Source: Apus apus
Taxonomy: Eukaryota; Chordata; Aves; Apodiformes; Apodidae
Assembly: GCF_020740795.1 (NCBI RefSeq)
Contig: NC_067301.1
Coordinates: 5,146,001-5,210,000 of the forward strand
Reading direction: 5' to 3'
DNA length: 64,000 nucleotides
The notes beneath the pieces are model-generated. The model worked only from the letters and a program-made list of their open reading frames with translations, had not been told where the DNA came from and ran no database searches. Positions 41,422-54,540 of this stretch are shown here, piece by piece; position 1 is the stretch's first letter, and each line of letters begins with the position of its first letter. The translations under genes and the position numbers were made by a program.

Positions 41422-44400
41422 TTAGTTCGTTGCCATAACCTACAAAGTTAAAAAGCAAGTGACAAGTGAGATCATGAGACCCAGGAATGTGTCTATAGTG
41501 TATGTTGCATTCAAGATGCAGGATTTAAATAACTGAACTCCAATTTTTGCTTCTCTGTCACTTCTTAGATTTTAAAATTGATATGAAATTAAAAAATAAT
41601 TGATTTTCTGGACTTGAGCAGCATGTGCTGCCTTCTAGGGTGCAATTGCAACAATCAGGGTTATTGATTAATTCCAATTTGAGGACTCCCTTCTGAAGGC
41701 ATACCAGTAAAATCTTGGGCTGTAAACATAGGTCTAGAATAAAGGAAGAATGCATTCTTAAAAGACAAGACTTAGTTAAAAGTGAAAATAATTTGGGTGA
41801 CTATTTAAGAAGAGGATACTTTATTTTTGCTGCAGAGGCTGCCTTTGCAGTGGTGAGGACTTGTCTCCACAGGTTACTTGTATGTAAAGTAGCATATGAA
41901 TCAAAAGGGAGCCAGCTCCTTGAGTAGGTGGCAGAAACTTCAGTCAGAGAGAACCTCAGCACCAACTCAAGGTCTGTATTCTCTCTAACAGCAAGACCTA
42001 GACCCTCACCTGCTGGATCCAGCCATCGTAAGCAGAGACCCGGGTGAAGACAGAAGGCTTGTGATAATAGTTGCAGCCAAGAGAAGAGCCAAAGCTGACA
42101 ATACCGTGCACTTCCCACCTGCCACCAGCACCTTGGCAGTTCAGTGGGCCACCAGAGTCCCCCTGGGAGGAAGAGGGAACACAGTTAATGGCAGACATAG
42201 TGTGAATAGCTCCTCTTCAGCTTTTTCTTAAGCTTTCCTTGTGTCTGAAACCAAGCCCTAAGGGCAGTGTTCTCTGGACTCACATTGCAGCTGGAGATGA
42301 TTCCATCCCCACCAGCACAAACCATGGTGGGTTTCACAATGCTTCCCCACCAGCTGGGCTGAGAGCAAGTTGCATAATCCACCACCAGCAAAAGGCCTTG
42401 CTGCAGGTCATCTGGAAGAGGTCCATCGGCTGGGAGGAAATAGAAAGAGAGTCATGGAACCAGCTGGCTCTAAAGACAGAACAAAACTGCATTGTTATGT
42501 TTCTCCCAGAATCTGGGTACTGTCCCTCCAGGTAAGAAACTCCTTATGGGCTATATTAAAAGGAGAAGCTATATAATCCATTCCTTAGCTCCATTCCTTT
42601 ATATATTATTATTTATTATTTTTTAAAGGCTTTAATTTACTAATAACTTGTGTTCCATTTTTAAAAAACGTCTCATTGTTAGAGAAATACGGGGCTGCTT
42701 TATGTTGAGGAGCTTGTAATTTACTTATCACTCTATAAATTGCCTCTTAACCGAGCTGACACTTCTGCTCAAGTCTCTGAGATTTTCTTCACTTTACATC
42801 TATTCCCTTGGGTATCTTTCCAGTTGCTCAGCCGGGTATGTTAGGATTAGCAAACTCAGGGCTCTGCACACGGTTAAGGTTTGTGTTACAACAGGTTCTA
42901 AAAGCCTAGAGCAGGGCCCTCTAGTGCAGCACTAGCCCCATGACAGGCAAATGGAAAAAAAATCTTATTGTGTGAGTGAAGTGGGCCCTGATAAACTATC
43001 TCAATATATTGAGGTTGAGGGGATCCTGAGCACCATCAGCAGTCAATCTTTTCCCAGTCAATCTCAAAAGAGAAGGGAATTGTGAAAGGTTTAGTTCCCC
43101 AGTTCTGCAGATGCACAAGTACTCACTCTGCAGTCTTCCCCAGCCTGTCACGTAGCAGGCAGTGTTGGAGGGCAGGATGCTCTGGGCAGGGGGCAGACAG
43201 GCCAGCTGGATGTGGTCACTCAGGGACACGTGTTCAGGGAGTTTGATCAGAGCAATGTCATACCTGTGGTCATGGGTGCATGTTGGTGAGTGGGGAAGAG
43301 AAAGGGAAGGGGTGAGAAGGTCTTCAAACAGATCAAGACACAGTAGCATGAATACTTAGCAGTTGTGCAGCACTTGGCCTGTTCAGAGGAGATGCAAAGG
43401 AGCAAGGAGGCCAGCCCATAAGCAGTAAAGATTCCACCCACAAAGCAATGAGGAAATCCATGGACTGGGAAACTATTCCCTTCAGAACTCCCACTGTCCT
43501 GCTGGCAGCTTTCTGGAAATTGCCTTTTGTAAGTTCTTTTCACCCAAAACAAGTGTGTTAGGACTAACTCCAAAGACTTAGAAATGGAGGGGATTTCTTT
43601 GCTAATGCCCTTAACCTGCAGCAGGACATAGGAGTCCTTCAGCACCAAAAATATTAGTACCATTGATCAGTATTACTCTCTGTTCATGCCATTCATAGGA
43701 GGGCTTCAAAGAGTGTTGTATAAATTAATTCCCTCCCACTGTATAAAAGAACTAATTGCACAGAGTAGTTTCCCACCACATCTGAAAACACAATCAATAA
43801 GCAATTAATAGTGAATGTTCTTTATCTTCTCTTGAGGGGAGAAAAGTACGTACTGGAGACTCATCTCTCATCTATGAGCAAACATTTGAAAGTCCCACTG
43901 TAAGCTGCAGCAGGAGGCTCTAATCATTTGTGCATCTAGCTGCCACAACTCAGGGTGGGTGGAATTCAGGCAGTTTGATTTTTGCCCTGCATCTAATAAC
44001 TGAAAAAAAACCCAAAACAACAAACTTGCCACCAACTTACCCATTTGCAACATCCTGTGGATCCCATTTCTCATGGACAATGATTTTTTCTGGAGGAAGA
44101 GCAACTGATCCTTTTTCCACAGCTGCTAAGTTGTATTTTCCAAGATATACTTGATACTGCCTAGAAGAACTGGGCAAGGAAAGGACTGACAGTTATGCAG
44201 CTGCTTTGGCATCTGCATCCTTCCCACCTGAGATAGTAAGAATATCCTCCAGACAATAACCTCACATCACATCCATGATTTGTCTGGAGCTGAGCCCATG
44301 TCTGATTGATTTGCTGTCCTGTCAGCTCCTGCTTAAGGCTTCATTAACAACCTCAAGATCCCTCCCATCTTTGCAGGATTCAGTTTTTATTCTTCAATCA

Positions 44401-46309
44401 AGTAAACAATTTGGATTGCTTTTTGGACAGCAATAAAAAGCTGTGTGACAGATATCACATTTGGCATCTATAACAATAACATGCAGCCAATCCTTCTTTT
44501 GTTACTGTATTTTCTACAAATTACTGTAACAGTAAGAAAGAACTGTACATAGACATTAAAGAATACATGCTACCAAACCAAGATAGGGTTGTCTTTGTGG
44601 AAAGTTTTGATAAAGAAAGGGCATAGATGTACCTGCTCATTTCTTTGTTACTCTGCCCTGTGATAGGAAGAGCTTACTGACAATTACAGGGGTATTCAAA
44701 ATATTTGTGATTATTTCTTCAGGGAATGGATGGATTTGTTAGTCTGTGGATCTCACAATTACATTATAGGAACAGGCAACACAACTGAGTTTTACTAGCA
44801 CCTTGAAGACATAATGATGTTTGTGGTTATTTACGGAAAAGGAAGAATATATAATTCAGGTAATTGCATGAGGGGTTTTTCCACCTGTACTTCTATGTTA
44901 AGCAAATGGAAACATGTCACTCTTCTTCTGATCTGTTAGTTATAATCAAAAGATATGATGTTTAACTGGGAGCTCTTAACTGAGAGAGGGAGAATTGGCA
45001 TTAATAGTGGTTTGCTTCATCTATCTCTGGTCCTGCCCTGTTTCCTGGGTGGAAACCTGAGCTTATTCTTTACCTGATGCAGTGTGCAGCTGTCATCACC
45101 CAGTTGGTGGCAATGAGGGTTCCTCCACAGGTGTGGTGCCATTTGCCATTGGAAAGGTATTGAAGGGAGGCCTAGGATCAAGGCATCAAGGCTCAGTTTT
45201 TTGTTTACTGACTTTTGATTTCTTGCACTTTCTTCCTGCACCCAGAACACAACGTGCTGCTGGAAGATCGTGGGAGGCTTTTAAGCAACAACTTTCCCAC
45301 CCCTGGACACAGGAAAGGTTTCTATCCTTCCCTATAACATAAAAAGATTATTTTTAAAATGTTTCTTCCAAAGCTCTCACTAAGCCTGACCGAAATAGTG
45401 CATTTCCTTTGCTTCAGGAATGTGTTTTTCCCCTCCATGCAGGGTTGTGCTCCCATGGGCATTGTCTGCTCCACTCAATTCCACTGTCTTGCTTAAATAC
45501 AGAATGGTGCCCAAGACTAAAGAAGTCTGCATAACCAGCAAGAGGTGGCAGATTAAGAGCATTCTTAAAAGACTGGAAACCTTAGGATTGATGAGAATGG
45601 AATATTTAAACCCTAATTGTCCCAGGGAAAGCACAAAAGGACCAACCTGCCAGGGCCAGCTGTAGGGTCTGGCATTTTCCCCTCCGACAACTCTAGAGAC
45701 ACTGGGTGGAATGGCAGGAACCCCACAGCCAAAGGCTAGAAGGCACAAAACAGAGTGTGTTTGAAAAGTAGGAGGTTTGGAAAAAAATGTGAGAAGTTGT
45801 TTGTTGTTGTTGTTTTTCTAAATAGAGTGTGTTTGTACAGAACATGGTAAGGTACAAATAGAGCTGTGATTTAATGTGGCACAAGTGAGAATCCAGCCAT
45901 CAGTCTAAACTGACCCAAGTTAAACAAGTTTGAACTGCTTCATTTTTCTGACAGATAATCAAGTTGGCTAAACCAAATTCTCTTGTGTCCCCAGAGATGC
46001 AGCTCTCAGCCAATGCCACAATTTGATGTGGATTAACTGTATTTCAGTGTATCCAAGCTAAGTAAAATAACTTTGAATTTGCTAAAGGCCGAGAGCAGTA
46101 AACCTGATAAACAGCACCTAGTTACACTTTTGAGAGAAATTTTAAATTAACTGCTGCATCTCTCTCTGCTTTGTTGCAGAATGTCTAATTTCCCTAAAAA
46201 AGGGAGGTTGCTGTTAGATTGGAATTAATTTTTCCTTTAAAACTAATGCTGAAATTGGGTACATACCTGTAGCTGCCAGAGTCAACGTAGCGAAGAGGAC
46301 TCCAAGCAT
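41422..46309 (-). CDS. CELA2A: Chymotrypsin-like elastase, CELA2A type, complete
   Basis: Secreted pancreatic serine protease zymogen. Eight exons: 46267-46309, 45647-45735, 45074-45171, 44041-44160, 43127-43263, 42284-42429, 42010-42162 and 41422-41439, all in matching phase, give 267 residues (human CELA2A has 269). Residues 1-16 are the signal peptide; C18 to R29 the propeptide; activation at R29|VVGG. Catalytic triad: H74 (TAAHC), D119 (YDIALIKL), S214 (GDSGG). The S1 pocket has SSCNGDSGG and [16 protein letters not shown], as in CELA2A, predicting cleavage after Leu, Met and Phe. [10 protein letters not shown] and VDYATCS-P-WWG are also family signatures. The last exon codes only for VMATN. 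No damage is seen. CTRC is the nearest alternative, but the Cys loop with YYHKP and the end sequence favour CELA2A. In human, CELA2A lies several megabases from PLOD1 on 1p36, so close linkage here is a gene-order difference. Confidence 0.93.
42600..43120 (-). other. CELA2A: Elastase intron 5
   Basis: The intron between exons 43127-43263 and 42284-42429. AT-rich, with no other exon recognised. The other introns of this gene (45172-45646, 44161-45073, 43264-44040) are likewise featureless apart from a short (GTT)n run at 45797-45816 in intron 1. Confidence 0.7.
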
Positions 46310-46353
46310 GGTGCTGGGTACCTGTGTGCTGCAGGCTCTGCTCTGCCAGCCAA

Positions 46354-46359
46354 TTTATA
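46354..46359 (-). promoter_or_regulatory. CELA2A: TATA box of the elastase gene
   Basis: TATAAA on the minus strand (GCTATAAATTGGC), 45-50 nt upstream of the ATG, giving the very short 5' UTR usual for pancreatic protease genes. Confidence 0.8.
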
Positions 46360-46669
46360 GCTTATTATTTATCTCTGGGACACATAATTGAAAATGCAGT
46401 GCTATTCTGATACCAGTGGAAAACTTGTGTAATTGTGAGATATTTTTTTATCTGCACAAGTGCCTAAAACCCCCCATTTTAGATGGACCTTGGATCTAGG
46501 CTATATAAACAACTTGGCTAAAAAAAATTCCAGCTGAGTGGCAGCTGTTTGGTTTCCCATTGCCTTGCAAGTTCATAACCAAGGTGTTTTCAGAAGGAAA
46601 ATGTTAAATTATTCTAACAGTGATATGTCAGCAGAAAGAGTTTGATTTATTCAGAGTGATAGATTCAGA

Positions 46670-46738
46670 CATGTTGGATTAGACAAACTCTGGAGGCCTC
46701 CTTCCAACCTTAATTATTGTATCATTCTGTGGTTGCTT
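46670..46738 (+). mobile_element. CR1 LINE 3' end, short
   Basis: A short 3' terminal piece: TTGGATTAGACAAACTCTGG, then CCTCCTTCCAACCTTAATTA and an ATCATTCTGTGG tail. Heavily 5'-truncated. Confidence 0.8.
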
Positions 46739-46968
46739 GAAATCTTACTTTGTTTTGGTTTGTTTAGTGACTGAATGGCAAATACGACTTTGTACCAGCT
46801 GAAAAACTGTATCTTCTTTTCTAGCTCAAGCTGCAGTGAAGTCTTTTAGCATGCCATACTTCTTCAATAAAACTAGAATCTCTTTGAAGTTGAAGATGTT
46901 TCAAGCAACTCAAATGATGATGTTCTCTGTGATGATGGAGGAACACTGGGGCAGCACAGTGAGCCAGA

Positions 46969-47409
<441 letters not shown>

Positions 47410-47424
47410 GTCTGTCTGTCTTTC

Positions 47425-49235
47425 CCGTTTAGCTTTAATTGTTAGGTCAATAGCACATCCCTGGAAGAGAACAGAGTTCCTGTAGCATTGCAAATGAGTA
47501 TTTTTACACCCCACATCTGCATGCTGACCTGTGGTACCAGGCAGTGTGAGCTTGTCAGTGAAAAGGGTAAACCAGTTTCACTAATAGGACAAACCAGGCA
47601 TTTAGACCACTATGGAGCTGCTGCCACAAGTGTCCTAGTTCTGGACATTTGAGATCAATGACTTGATATCAACACTTGTGTTTCTTGTTTCCATTTTTCC
47701 TTCTCCTATGGGAATTTTCCATCCCCTGTCACATTTCTGTCCACCTGCCCTTCACTTAAAAACTGTTACTGGTTATTCAAAAAACAAACATCTCTACCCT
47801 GTGAGCCAGGCAGCAAACTTACTAGAATGGAAACAAATACCATAGTGCCAGTTTTGTAACCAGAGTTGCACTGTACATACAAACTGGAGGTTTCAAAAAA
47901 GCTAACATAGATCTGTTTAATGTATTAACAAGCAGCAAAATCCTTGATTTTTATAGGTTCCATTCAGCAGTAGGTACTGATGTGGATAAAAGATGTCTGG
48001 AGCACACATGTGGAAGGCAGAAGTATGTCATGCTTTGCTGTTTTGTTTGCTCCTGAAGAATGTATTATCCTACCCAAACAGCAGCACTTGAGAAAGCACG
48101 TTGTGAATTTCAAATTGAATCAACCAAACTCTGTTCTGGCATCTAGTATTTATGATCTGGCAAAAGCATAAATCAGGGTTAACTGAGTGCAGAACTGAGA
48201 TGCTAACTTTTTTTTTCATTGGTAAATTGGCTCTCTTCTTAATGTCTGAATTTTGTTATTGTTGGTTTTTTTTTTTGCTTCCACTCCTGCTTTATGTAAC
48301 AATTGCTCCTTTGTCTTTTCCAGGCCCAGCCTAATAGGCTGAAGTATCTTTCTTGGACTCAGTGGGCATCATACTCTTGGCAGCTCTGCAAGTGAACATC
48401 AAAAGGCTCAGCCTCCAGCTGATACCATGGTGGCTTGGGAGCAGCACCGTGGAAGCTCTTAGCATCTTCATGCCAGATGTTTGACAGAAACAAAGCAGCT
48501 CATGGAAATGGAACTTCAGAAAGACAGAGCAAGGACTTCTGGTATGTTCTGTTAAAGCACAATAGCTGGTATCTCTTTCAGTACACAATGTACTTAGCTA
48601 CAATTGATAATGTACTTGATTGCCTCCCTGTGTTAGTCTGTATGGTAATATACAGTATATTATATATATAGTAATATACAGTATATATAATAGTAATAAC
48701 TATTCTGGACTAATTAGTAAATGGAATAATCTGCAGATAAGTAGCAGACACTGAAAGCTACTTTTCTGAGGGAGGTTTTTCATGTGAAACTAGACAGTGA
48801 CCTATTTAAAAATTCAAAGTTAAATCCTGCCCTAGCTTTTCATTGGGAGCACCAAATGTGCCAAATTCATTCCTTGCTGGATGGCCATTAAATCTGCTAC
48901 TTGATTGTTCCCTGGGGTTGTTTCTGTGTTCTTAAAACTAAAGCTTGGCCTGCATGGCTCAAGGTAGAACAAGCTTACACAGAGCCAGGGAAATGGAGAG
49001 TAGCACCACCCTGTGTGCTTCTGCCTCTTATTGTGCCTTCCAAATTGTCTGTTTGCAGCTTAGCTCCATTTATGTAGTATTTTCCACACAGTATTTCCTT
49101 TTAATCCAAGTACTTTTGCTGTCAACACTGGTGCCAGATGTAACATAAGGCTCTGCTTGTTTTCACTGGGTGGGGAGCAAGGGGAGAAGAGAACCAAACA
49201 AAACCAACCACACTTCAGTGATCAGTTTAGACTGA
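47425..49235. other. Spacer between elastase promoter and KIAA2013 3' end
   Basis: No exon recognised. It holds a short TATATA-rich repeat at 48651-48690. Confidence 0.5.
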
Positions 49236-49241
49236 AAGATA

Positions 49242-49247
49242 TTTATT
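49242..49247 (-). terminator. KIAA2013: Candidate KIAA2013 poly(A) signal
   Basis: AATAAA on the minus strand 2.4 kb past the KIAA2013 stop codon. If used, the gene has a long 3' UTR (49.2-51.67 kb) in which no other coding exon is seen. Nearer AATAAA-like motifs could be used instead. Confidence 0.4.
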
Positions 49248-51670
49248 TAGAAACAACAGCTTTGGTATTTTAAAACCAAATGACCTTTAAATCACTAGAA
49301 AGTGGGATGTCTCCCCCCATAGCCAGAACAAATCAATGCACAAAGTCTCAATATACTTAGAATAAGAAACCTGCAGATCAGCATTTCCAAGTGTAAATCC
49401 AGAAAACAATTCCATTACGTTGGTTCTGCACTCTACAATCATAAAGGCTGAAAAACCTGTTACCAGCACTTAGAAAGCTACAGTTCACTTGACTTAGTTG
49501 TTACTGGAGGCAAAATTATTAACATCCTCCCCCTACCCCCAAGCAATAAATTAAAAAAATGTACCAGAAAGGGAGTTACACTAAAGTCTTCTAGTTAACT
49601 GAACTCTCTGAAGGGAATCACCATTCTTTATTTTCCTGTAAAATTAAAAAACAAATCAAGATATCAAACTACTTAGTATATCTTCAAGTATTTTCACCAA
49701 ATGGATTACTCTTAGGGAACTGAACAGCTTACAAGGAAAAAGAAACACCTGTTATACAAGCTTCTGGGATAAACTCCTGAATAACCACACCTTCCAAGTC
49801 TCAGATTCCTCTCTTAACAAGGCACAAAAGGATTGTTGCTTTCAAAAGGTCCTTGTTCTCAGCTGCAAAACTGTCAGATGTCTTGTGCAAATGGAGGCTG
49901 AAAGCAGGACTAAGTTCACTTGGACACTGGGATGTTCCCATTCCATTCATGACATGGTGTTACTCCAACGTCATTCATCTTATTTACTGCTCCAGAGCTT
50001 TTGAGCTTCAGCTGGCTTCCACTTCATCCCTGTTTCTGGAATCAAGTTCCGCATCATCTTCATGTTAAATAGTCCAATTGAGACGAGGCAACAGCCCTGC
50101 TTGCTGAGCACTGTGAGGCTGTTTGCTGTGCCAAGAGCTGGGAGGTCAGCCCCAGAGTGTAGCCGTGAAGCTTCGTGGCAATTCAGAGCAGTGTGTCAGG
50201 GACAGTTACCTGGAGTAATGGTCAACAAGTTGTTCTGGAGAAGGCAGAAGGCAAGTCTTGTGGATGACAAAGGCAACCAGATAGACAGCAGTGACAGAAG
50301 AGATGACACTGTATCATTTCAAGGACAGGTTTCAGGATGCATGTCAGGGTGCAGCTGTATAGACAGTAACTGAAACCACTTCCTGCTTGAGCACTAAGGT
50401 TTTGATCATAGGCTTGTAACTGCAGTTATCCTTGATATACCTACCTACCTCTTCCTAGGTTAAGTTCTCTAGACACAAGCACCTTCTACTCTCATTCTTT
50501 GAACAAATGACGGATATTCAGACCTGCCTGGGATCAGGCCTGATCTCCAGTGCTCAACATTACAGAGCCAGTGAGCTGGTGGAAAACTGCCAGCTCACTT
50601 CAAACACCCTTAAGTACTGACTGCCAAGTTCTGTCCAGCCTTAGCTATCCAAAACTGAATTTGCTTTTATAACTTAGGAAAACAGAGCAATCTAAAGCTA
50701 GAACTTTTCCTCTGACACCTCTATTTAACTATGTTATTTTTTATTTCCTTATTTTTTTTACACAAGCTACATTAACTCTGTTCAACCCTAAGGAGGCAAA
50801 GCATCTGAACAATATGTCTAGCTCACACATCAAATCCAGTCTTGTCTTTAATTTCCACTCTGTATCAATATGCAACCAGAAAGTACCAGTACTAAGAGCA
50901 GAAATCACTATCTATTGTCTGTTCTGTGCTCAGTTTTTATTAGCAACTAAGTTTTCTAAGGCAACTCAAAGCAGTAATTTAAAATCCTTTACACCAAAGT
51001 GAGATGCAGTAGAGCTTGAAGTCAGACCCTCAAAGTTACAGTAAAAAGCACTTAGTACTTTTCCTATCACAGCTGTGTGTTTTGTCTGAGTGGGAGAAAC
51101 ATGAGCTCAGCACTTTCCCAAAATGATGGTGGTTTGAGGGAGGACTGCATGATGTCTATAAATCTATGAACATTTACCAGTAGTCCCAGCAAGTCTGCAC
51201 CTTGCCCTGAGAATACCAGCTTGCATTTGTGTGTTCTTGTACATGTCACACACTGAACCAGGCAGACAAGCGTGCACGTCTCCGACACAGCAGTGAAGAC
51301 AAGTACAGCAGCTCTCACAAGCATTCTGGTACTGCAGAACAAGACATCATCTCGTGACACAGCTGCAACTGTTGGCTTAAAACCAAGCAATGACCTACAC
51401 CAACATGTGGAAAAGAGACAGAAAAGCTGGGTCTACCTTGATCTGCAGCCTTCCAAATGTTTCAAGAGGACAGATGATGGATTTGCCTTTTGGTTTTGAG
51501 CCCTTGTGCTCCAATCTCTGCCCTAATTCTTCTTCTTACAAGAGGTCACAGATATTTCGTGTTGCAAGAGCGACAAAACTCTCACAGTCCAAGACAGAGC
51601 CTCCCTAGGCACAGCTGACAGAAAACCAGGCTGACAACACTCAGTGGACAGCAGCCAGAAGCAGCAGCCC
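49248..51670 (-). other. KIAA2013: Probable KIAA2013 3' UTR
   Basis: No coding exon and no repeat that I can name, between the stop codon and the last canonical poly(A) signal of KIAA2013. Open frames here are short and overlap on both strands. It is called 3' UTR by position only. Confidence 0.4.
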
Positions 51671-54228
51671 TTATACCTTACTCCTGAAGAGTGGCTTGGC
51701 TCCTGGCCCACAATATTCATTGTAGATGAGTTTGAACAGAAACAAGTGAAACAAGGTGATTAAGGACGCCACGCTGAACCAGAACAGGAAGGGTAAGCCT
51801 GGGTATTGCTTGGCCATGTGTTCCTCGTGAGCCAGAATAGCTTTCAGATGGAGCGTGTGTCTCAAGTCCTGCAAGTGGATCAAATCTGTGGAGATGTAAA
51901 GGAGTGGAGTGATGGGCTGAGTCACCATGACAGGGAAGGTGTGTCCCCGTGCCTCCGAGGTCAGCTCCACCGGCTCGTTCATGCAGCCGGCCTCGCACGC
52001 GTAGAGTCTGACGGGCTTGTCCTGGAATTTCACAGACACATGCAAGAAGGGCTTTCCTTCAGCATCCAGCAGAACAGCTAGATTAATCAAGTCCTTATTG
52101 TAATGGATCCCACGTAAGGAGTAGCTGTTATGGAGTACATCAGGGTCGGCCTGAAACTGAAGATGGTTTTCTGTGAACTGCAGCCCCCCGAAGCTAAGCA
52201 CCATTCCCTGCATCAGTCCGTGCACTCCAGCTGCCACAAGGCCCTTGCAGCCCCTTTTCTGGAGAGTTAGCTTCCACAGGTCTGAAAGTTGCAAGATCTG
52301 GGCAACACTGGTCAGCTTTGGTGGCCACAGGTTCTCTGCATGCATGGTGGCATGGCCACTGAAGCAGTGGTCAGCATAGTTCAAGCTGGCTTCCATTTTT
52401 TCTCTGTCCTCCCCCGTGATGAGTGGATCCAGCAGAGGAGCTGGCATGCTTGACAGCACATAGTAGAGAGTCATGTTAACTGTCTCACTGGATGGTGTAT
52501 GGGCATCTGTGATCTTTCTCATTTCCACCCCTGTAAGGAAGGAAAACAGCCACGAGTCAGAAGATCACACATGAATATGACATTAGGAGAAAAAGAAGAT
52601 CAAATGTGCACATTGTTGTTCAACACACAGGTGTTTTTTACAACATCTAAGAAACCTTTGCCTATGGAACACTGAAGTGAAATGTTTCCTTGTATGTTCT
52701 TAGATGCTCTCTCTGCGACTTGGGAGTCTGAAAGCCAAGCTCCCACTAAAGGCAAAGCTAGTTTGATACACAAACTCCTTATGGAGCTGACTCCACAAGA
52801 GGGATCTGTCACAGGAACGTCTGTCTCTTTGTAAAACAGCAAGTTCTACATTACTTGGGCAGCTACTCTTTAATGCAAGGCCATGAAAATCTTATTTAAG
52901 AAGAAGCATCCCTGTAGGGCAGCCCTTAACTGTCTTTTATACTGTCACTAGAGGACAACTCTATCCCAACTTAGAGCTGACATGCTGGGCAAAACAACTA
53001 AGTTCCTGAAGACACAAAAGCCAGCACAGCCAGAGTTTTGATTGGAAATGTTCTTCAATAATTTCCTTTATGCAGCAAGGAATACTCCACTCTGGTAAAG
53101 CTGTCTGGCTTCCAAACCAGGCATGGTTTGGAATCCCACAATACACTTTCTGGCTCTGAGAGAAACTTGTCAGGAAGCATGGAGCCTCTGGAGACCTTAC
53201 AGCAACCAGGTCACTGAGCTTCTAGCTGCCCCCTTTGGAAGTTGAGCACCATGTTCCTTACCTGAAATGAAAAGGTCAGACCAGGTCTGTTGGTGCTCCT
53301 GGAAAAGATCTTCCACCCCCATCTGCATCACCTCCAGCATCTCCTTCTTGGCCGCCTCCCTCAGCTTGCTGAAGGTCTCCTCCAGCCTGGAGACCTCGAT
53401 GGGCTCTGAGGTGTACACCACGGACAGCACCGTCTCGTCAAAGTGCGATTTGGGTGCCACCTGCACCCGGCTCACCAGCTTCTTGGCAGCCACCACCAGC
53501 AGCACCACCCTGGGGCTCCCGGCCAGCAGCAGGCGCCCGGAGGAGAGCAGGAACTGCCGCTCCTCCGCCTTCTCCAGGCTGGTGGCGAAGCGGCCGCCCA
53601 GCGAGGGCGCAAAACCCGGGGCCGAGGCCTCGAAGGCGGCCACCCGCTCGGTGGGGTTGGCGATGCGGATGCGCTGCAGGTAGAGATGCGGCCGGCTCCG
53701 GTGGGCAACCACCTCCTCCCGCACGGTCACGCAGTCCCCGGCGCCCGCCCCGGGGCCGGTCTGCACGCAGCGCACCCGCCGCACGGCCCCGTCCCGCAAG
53801 GCCAACAGAGCCGCCCGCGCCTCCCCGCGCCCGCCCAGCGCCCTCAGCCGCACCAGCGCCGGGTACTCGGTGCCGAGCGCCGGGCCGGCCCCGGGCCCCG
53901 CCGCCGACACCCAGAGGCGACCGGCGCCCACGTCCAGCAGCAGGAACCCGTTACCGGCCAGCGCCAGGCCCGGCCCGGCCTCCGCCTCCTCGGGCAGCGG
54001 CAGCGCATCGCCGCGCTCGGCCTGCGCCCGCCAGGAGCCCGCGGCCGCCTGCAGGCAGAGGGCAGCGGCCCCGCGGGGCTCCGCGCCCCGCCCCGCGCCC
54101 CGCCGCGCCCGGGCCGCCCCCAGGTACCAGTAGGCGACAAGCAGCAGCGCCAGCAGAAGCAGCAGCCGCCGTGCCCAGCTGCTGGAGAGCAGCCCCGGCA
54201 GCCCCTTCAGCCGCTGCTGCAGCCACAT
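51671..54228 (-). CDS. KIAA2013: KIAA2013 membrane protein (DUF2152 family)
   Basis: A conserved animal secretory-pathway membrane protein with no established biochemical role. Two coding exons, 53262-54228 and 51671-52530, join in phase 1 (donor CAG|GTAAGG, acceptor CTTACAG) to 608 residues; the human protein is about 634. Residues 21-38 are a signal anchor (RRLLLLLALLLVAYWYLG) behind a basic N-terminus. The first luminal part is Ala/Gly/Arg-rich owing to the CpG island, then conserved sequence begins (GNGFLLLDVGAG). A second membrane helix at 568-590 (FLFWFSVASLITLFHLFLF) is followed by an 18-residue tail with YNEYCGPGAKPLF. The large middle part should be luminal and carries an N-glycosylation site (NMT). 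The start ATG lies inside a CpG island. Position beside and divergent from PLOD1 matches human 1p36. Recognised from sequence memory and synteny. Confidence 0.9.
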
Positions 54229-54540
54229 GGGAGGCGGCGGGGCGGGCGGGGCGGGAGCGGCGTCCCGGGCCCCGGGCAGCGCCCCTCACAGCGCCATGGC
54301 CGCGCTTGGCGGCTGCTCCGCCGCGCTTGGCGGCGCTTTGCGGCGCTTCGCGACAGCCGCAGCGCGCCGCCCCTGAGGAGGCGCTGGGCGGGGAACCCGG
54401 GGCTCGGGGAGCCGGGACCCCCCCCCCCGGTCCCGGGCCTTCCTCCGGCTCCAGCCTGCCCCCCTGCCGGCTCCGGGCCCCCCGCAACTGCCAGCCAGCA
54501 GCTCCAGCCTTATTTCAGCACGCGGTGGAGTTTTTGTCTC
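53420..54540. promoter_or_regulatory. KIAA2013: CpG island at KIAA2013
   Basis: Very GC-rich and dense in CpG, covering the first exon and about 300 bp upstream of the ATG. No TATA box is seen. It is the likely housekeeping-type promoter of KIAA2013. Confidence 0.85.

Noticed and set aside
41422-46309. Elastase gene as CTRC
   Set aside because: The Cys-loop [19 protein letters not shown] context and the end VMATN fit CELA2A better; CTRC remains a weaker alternative.
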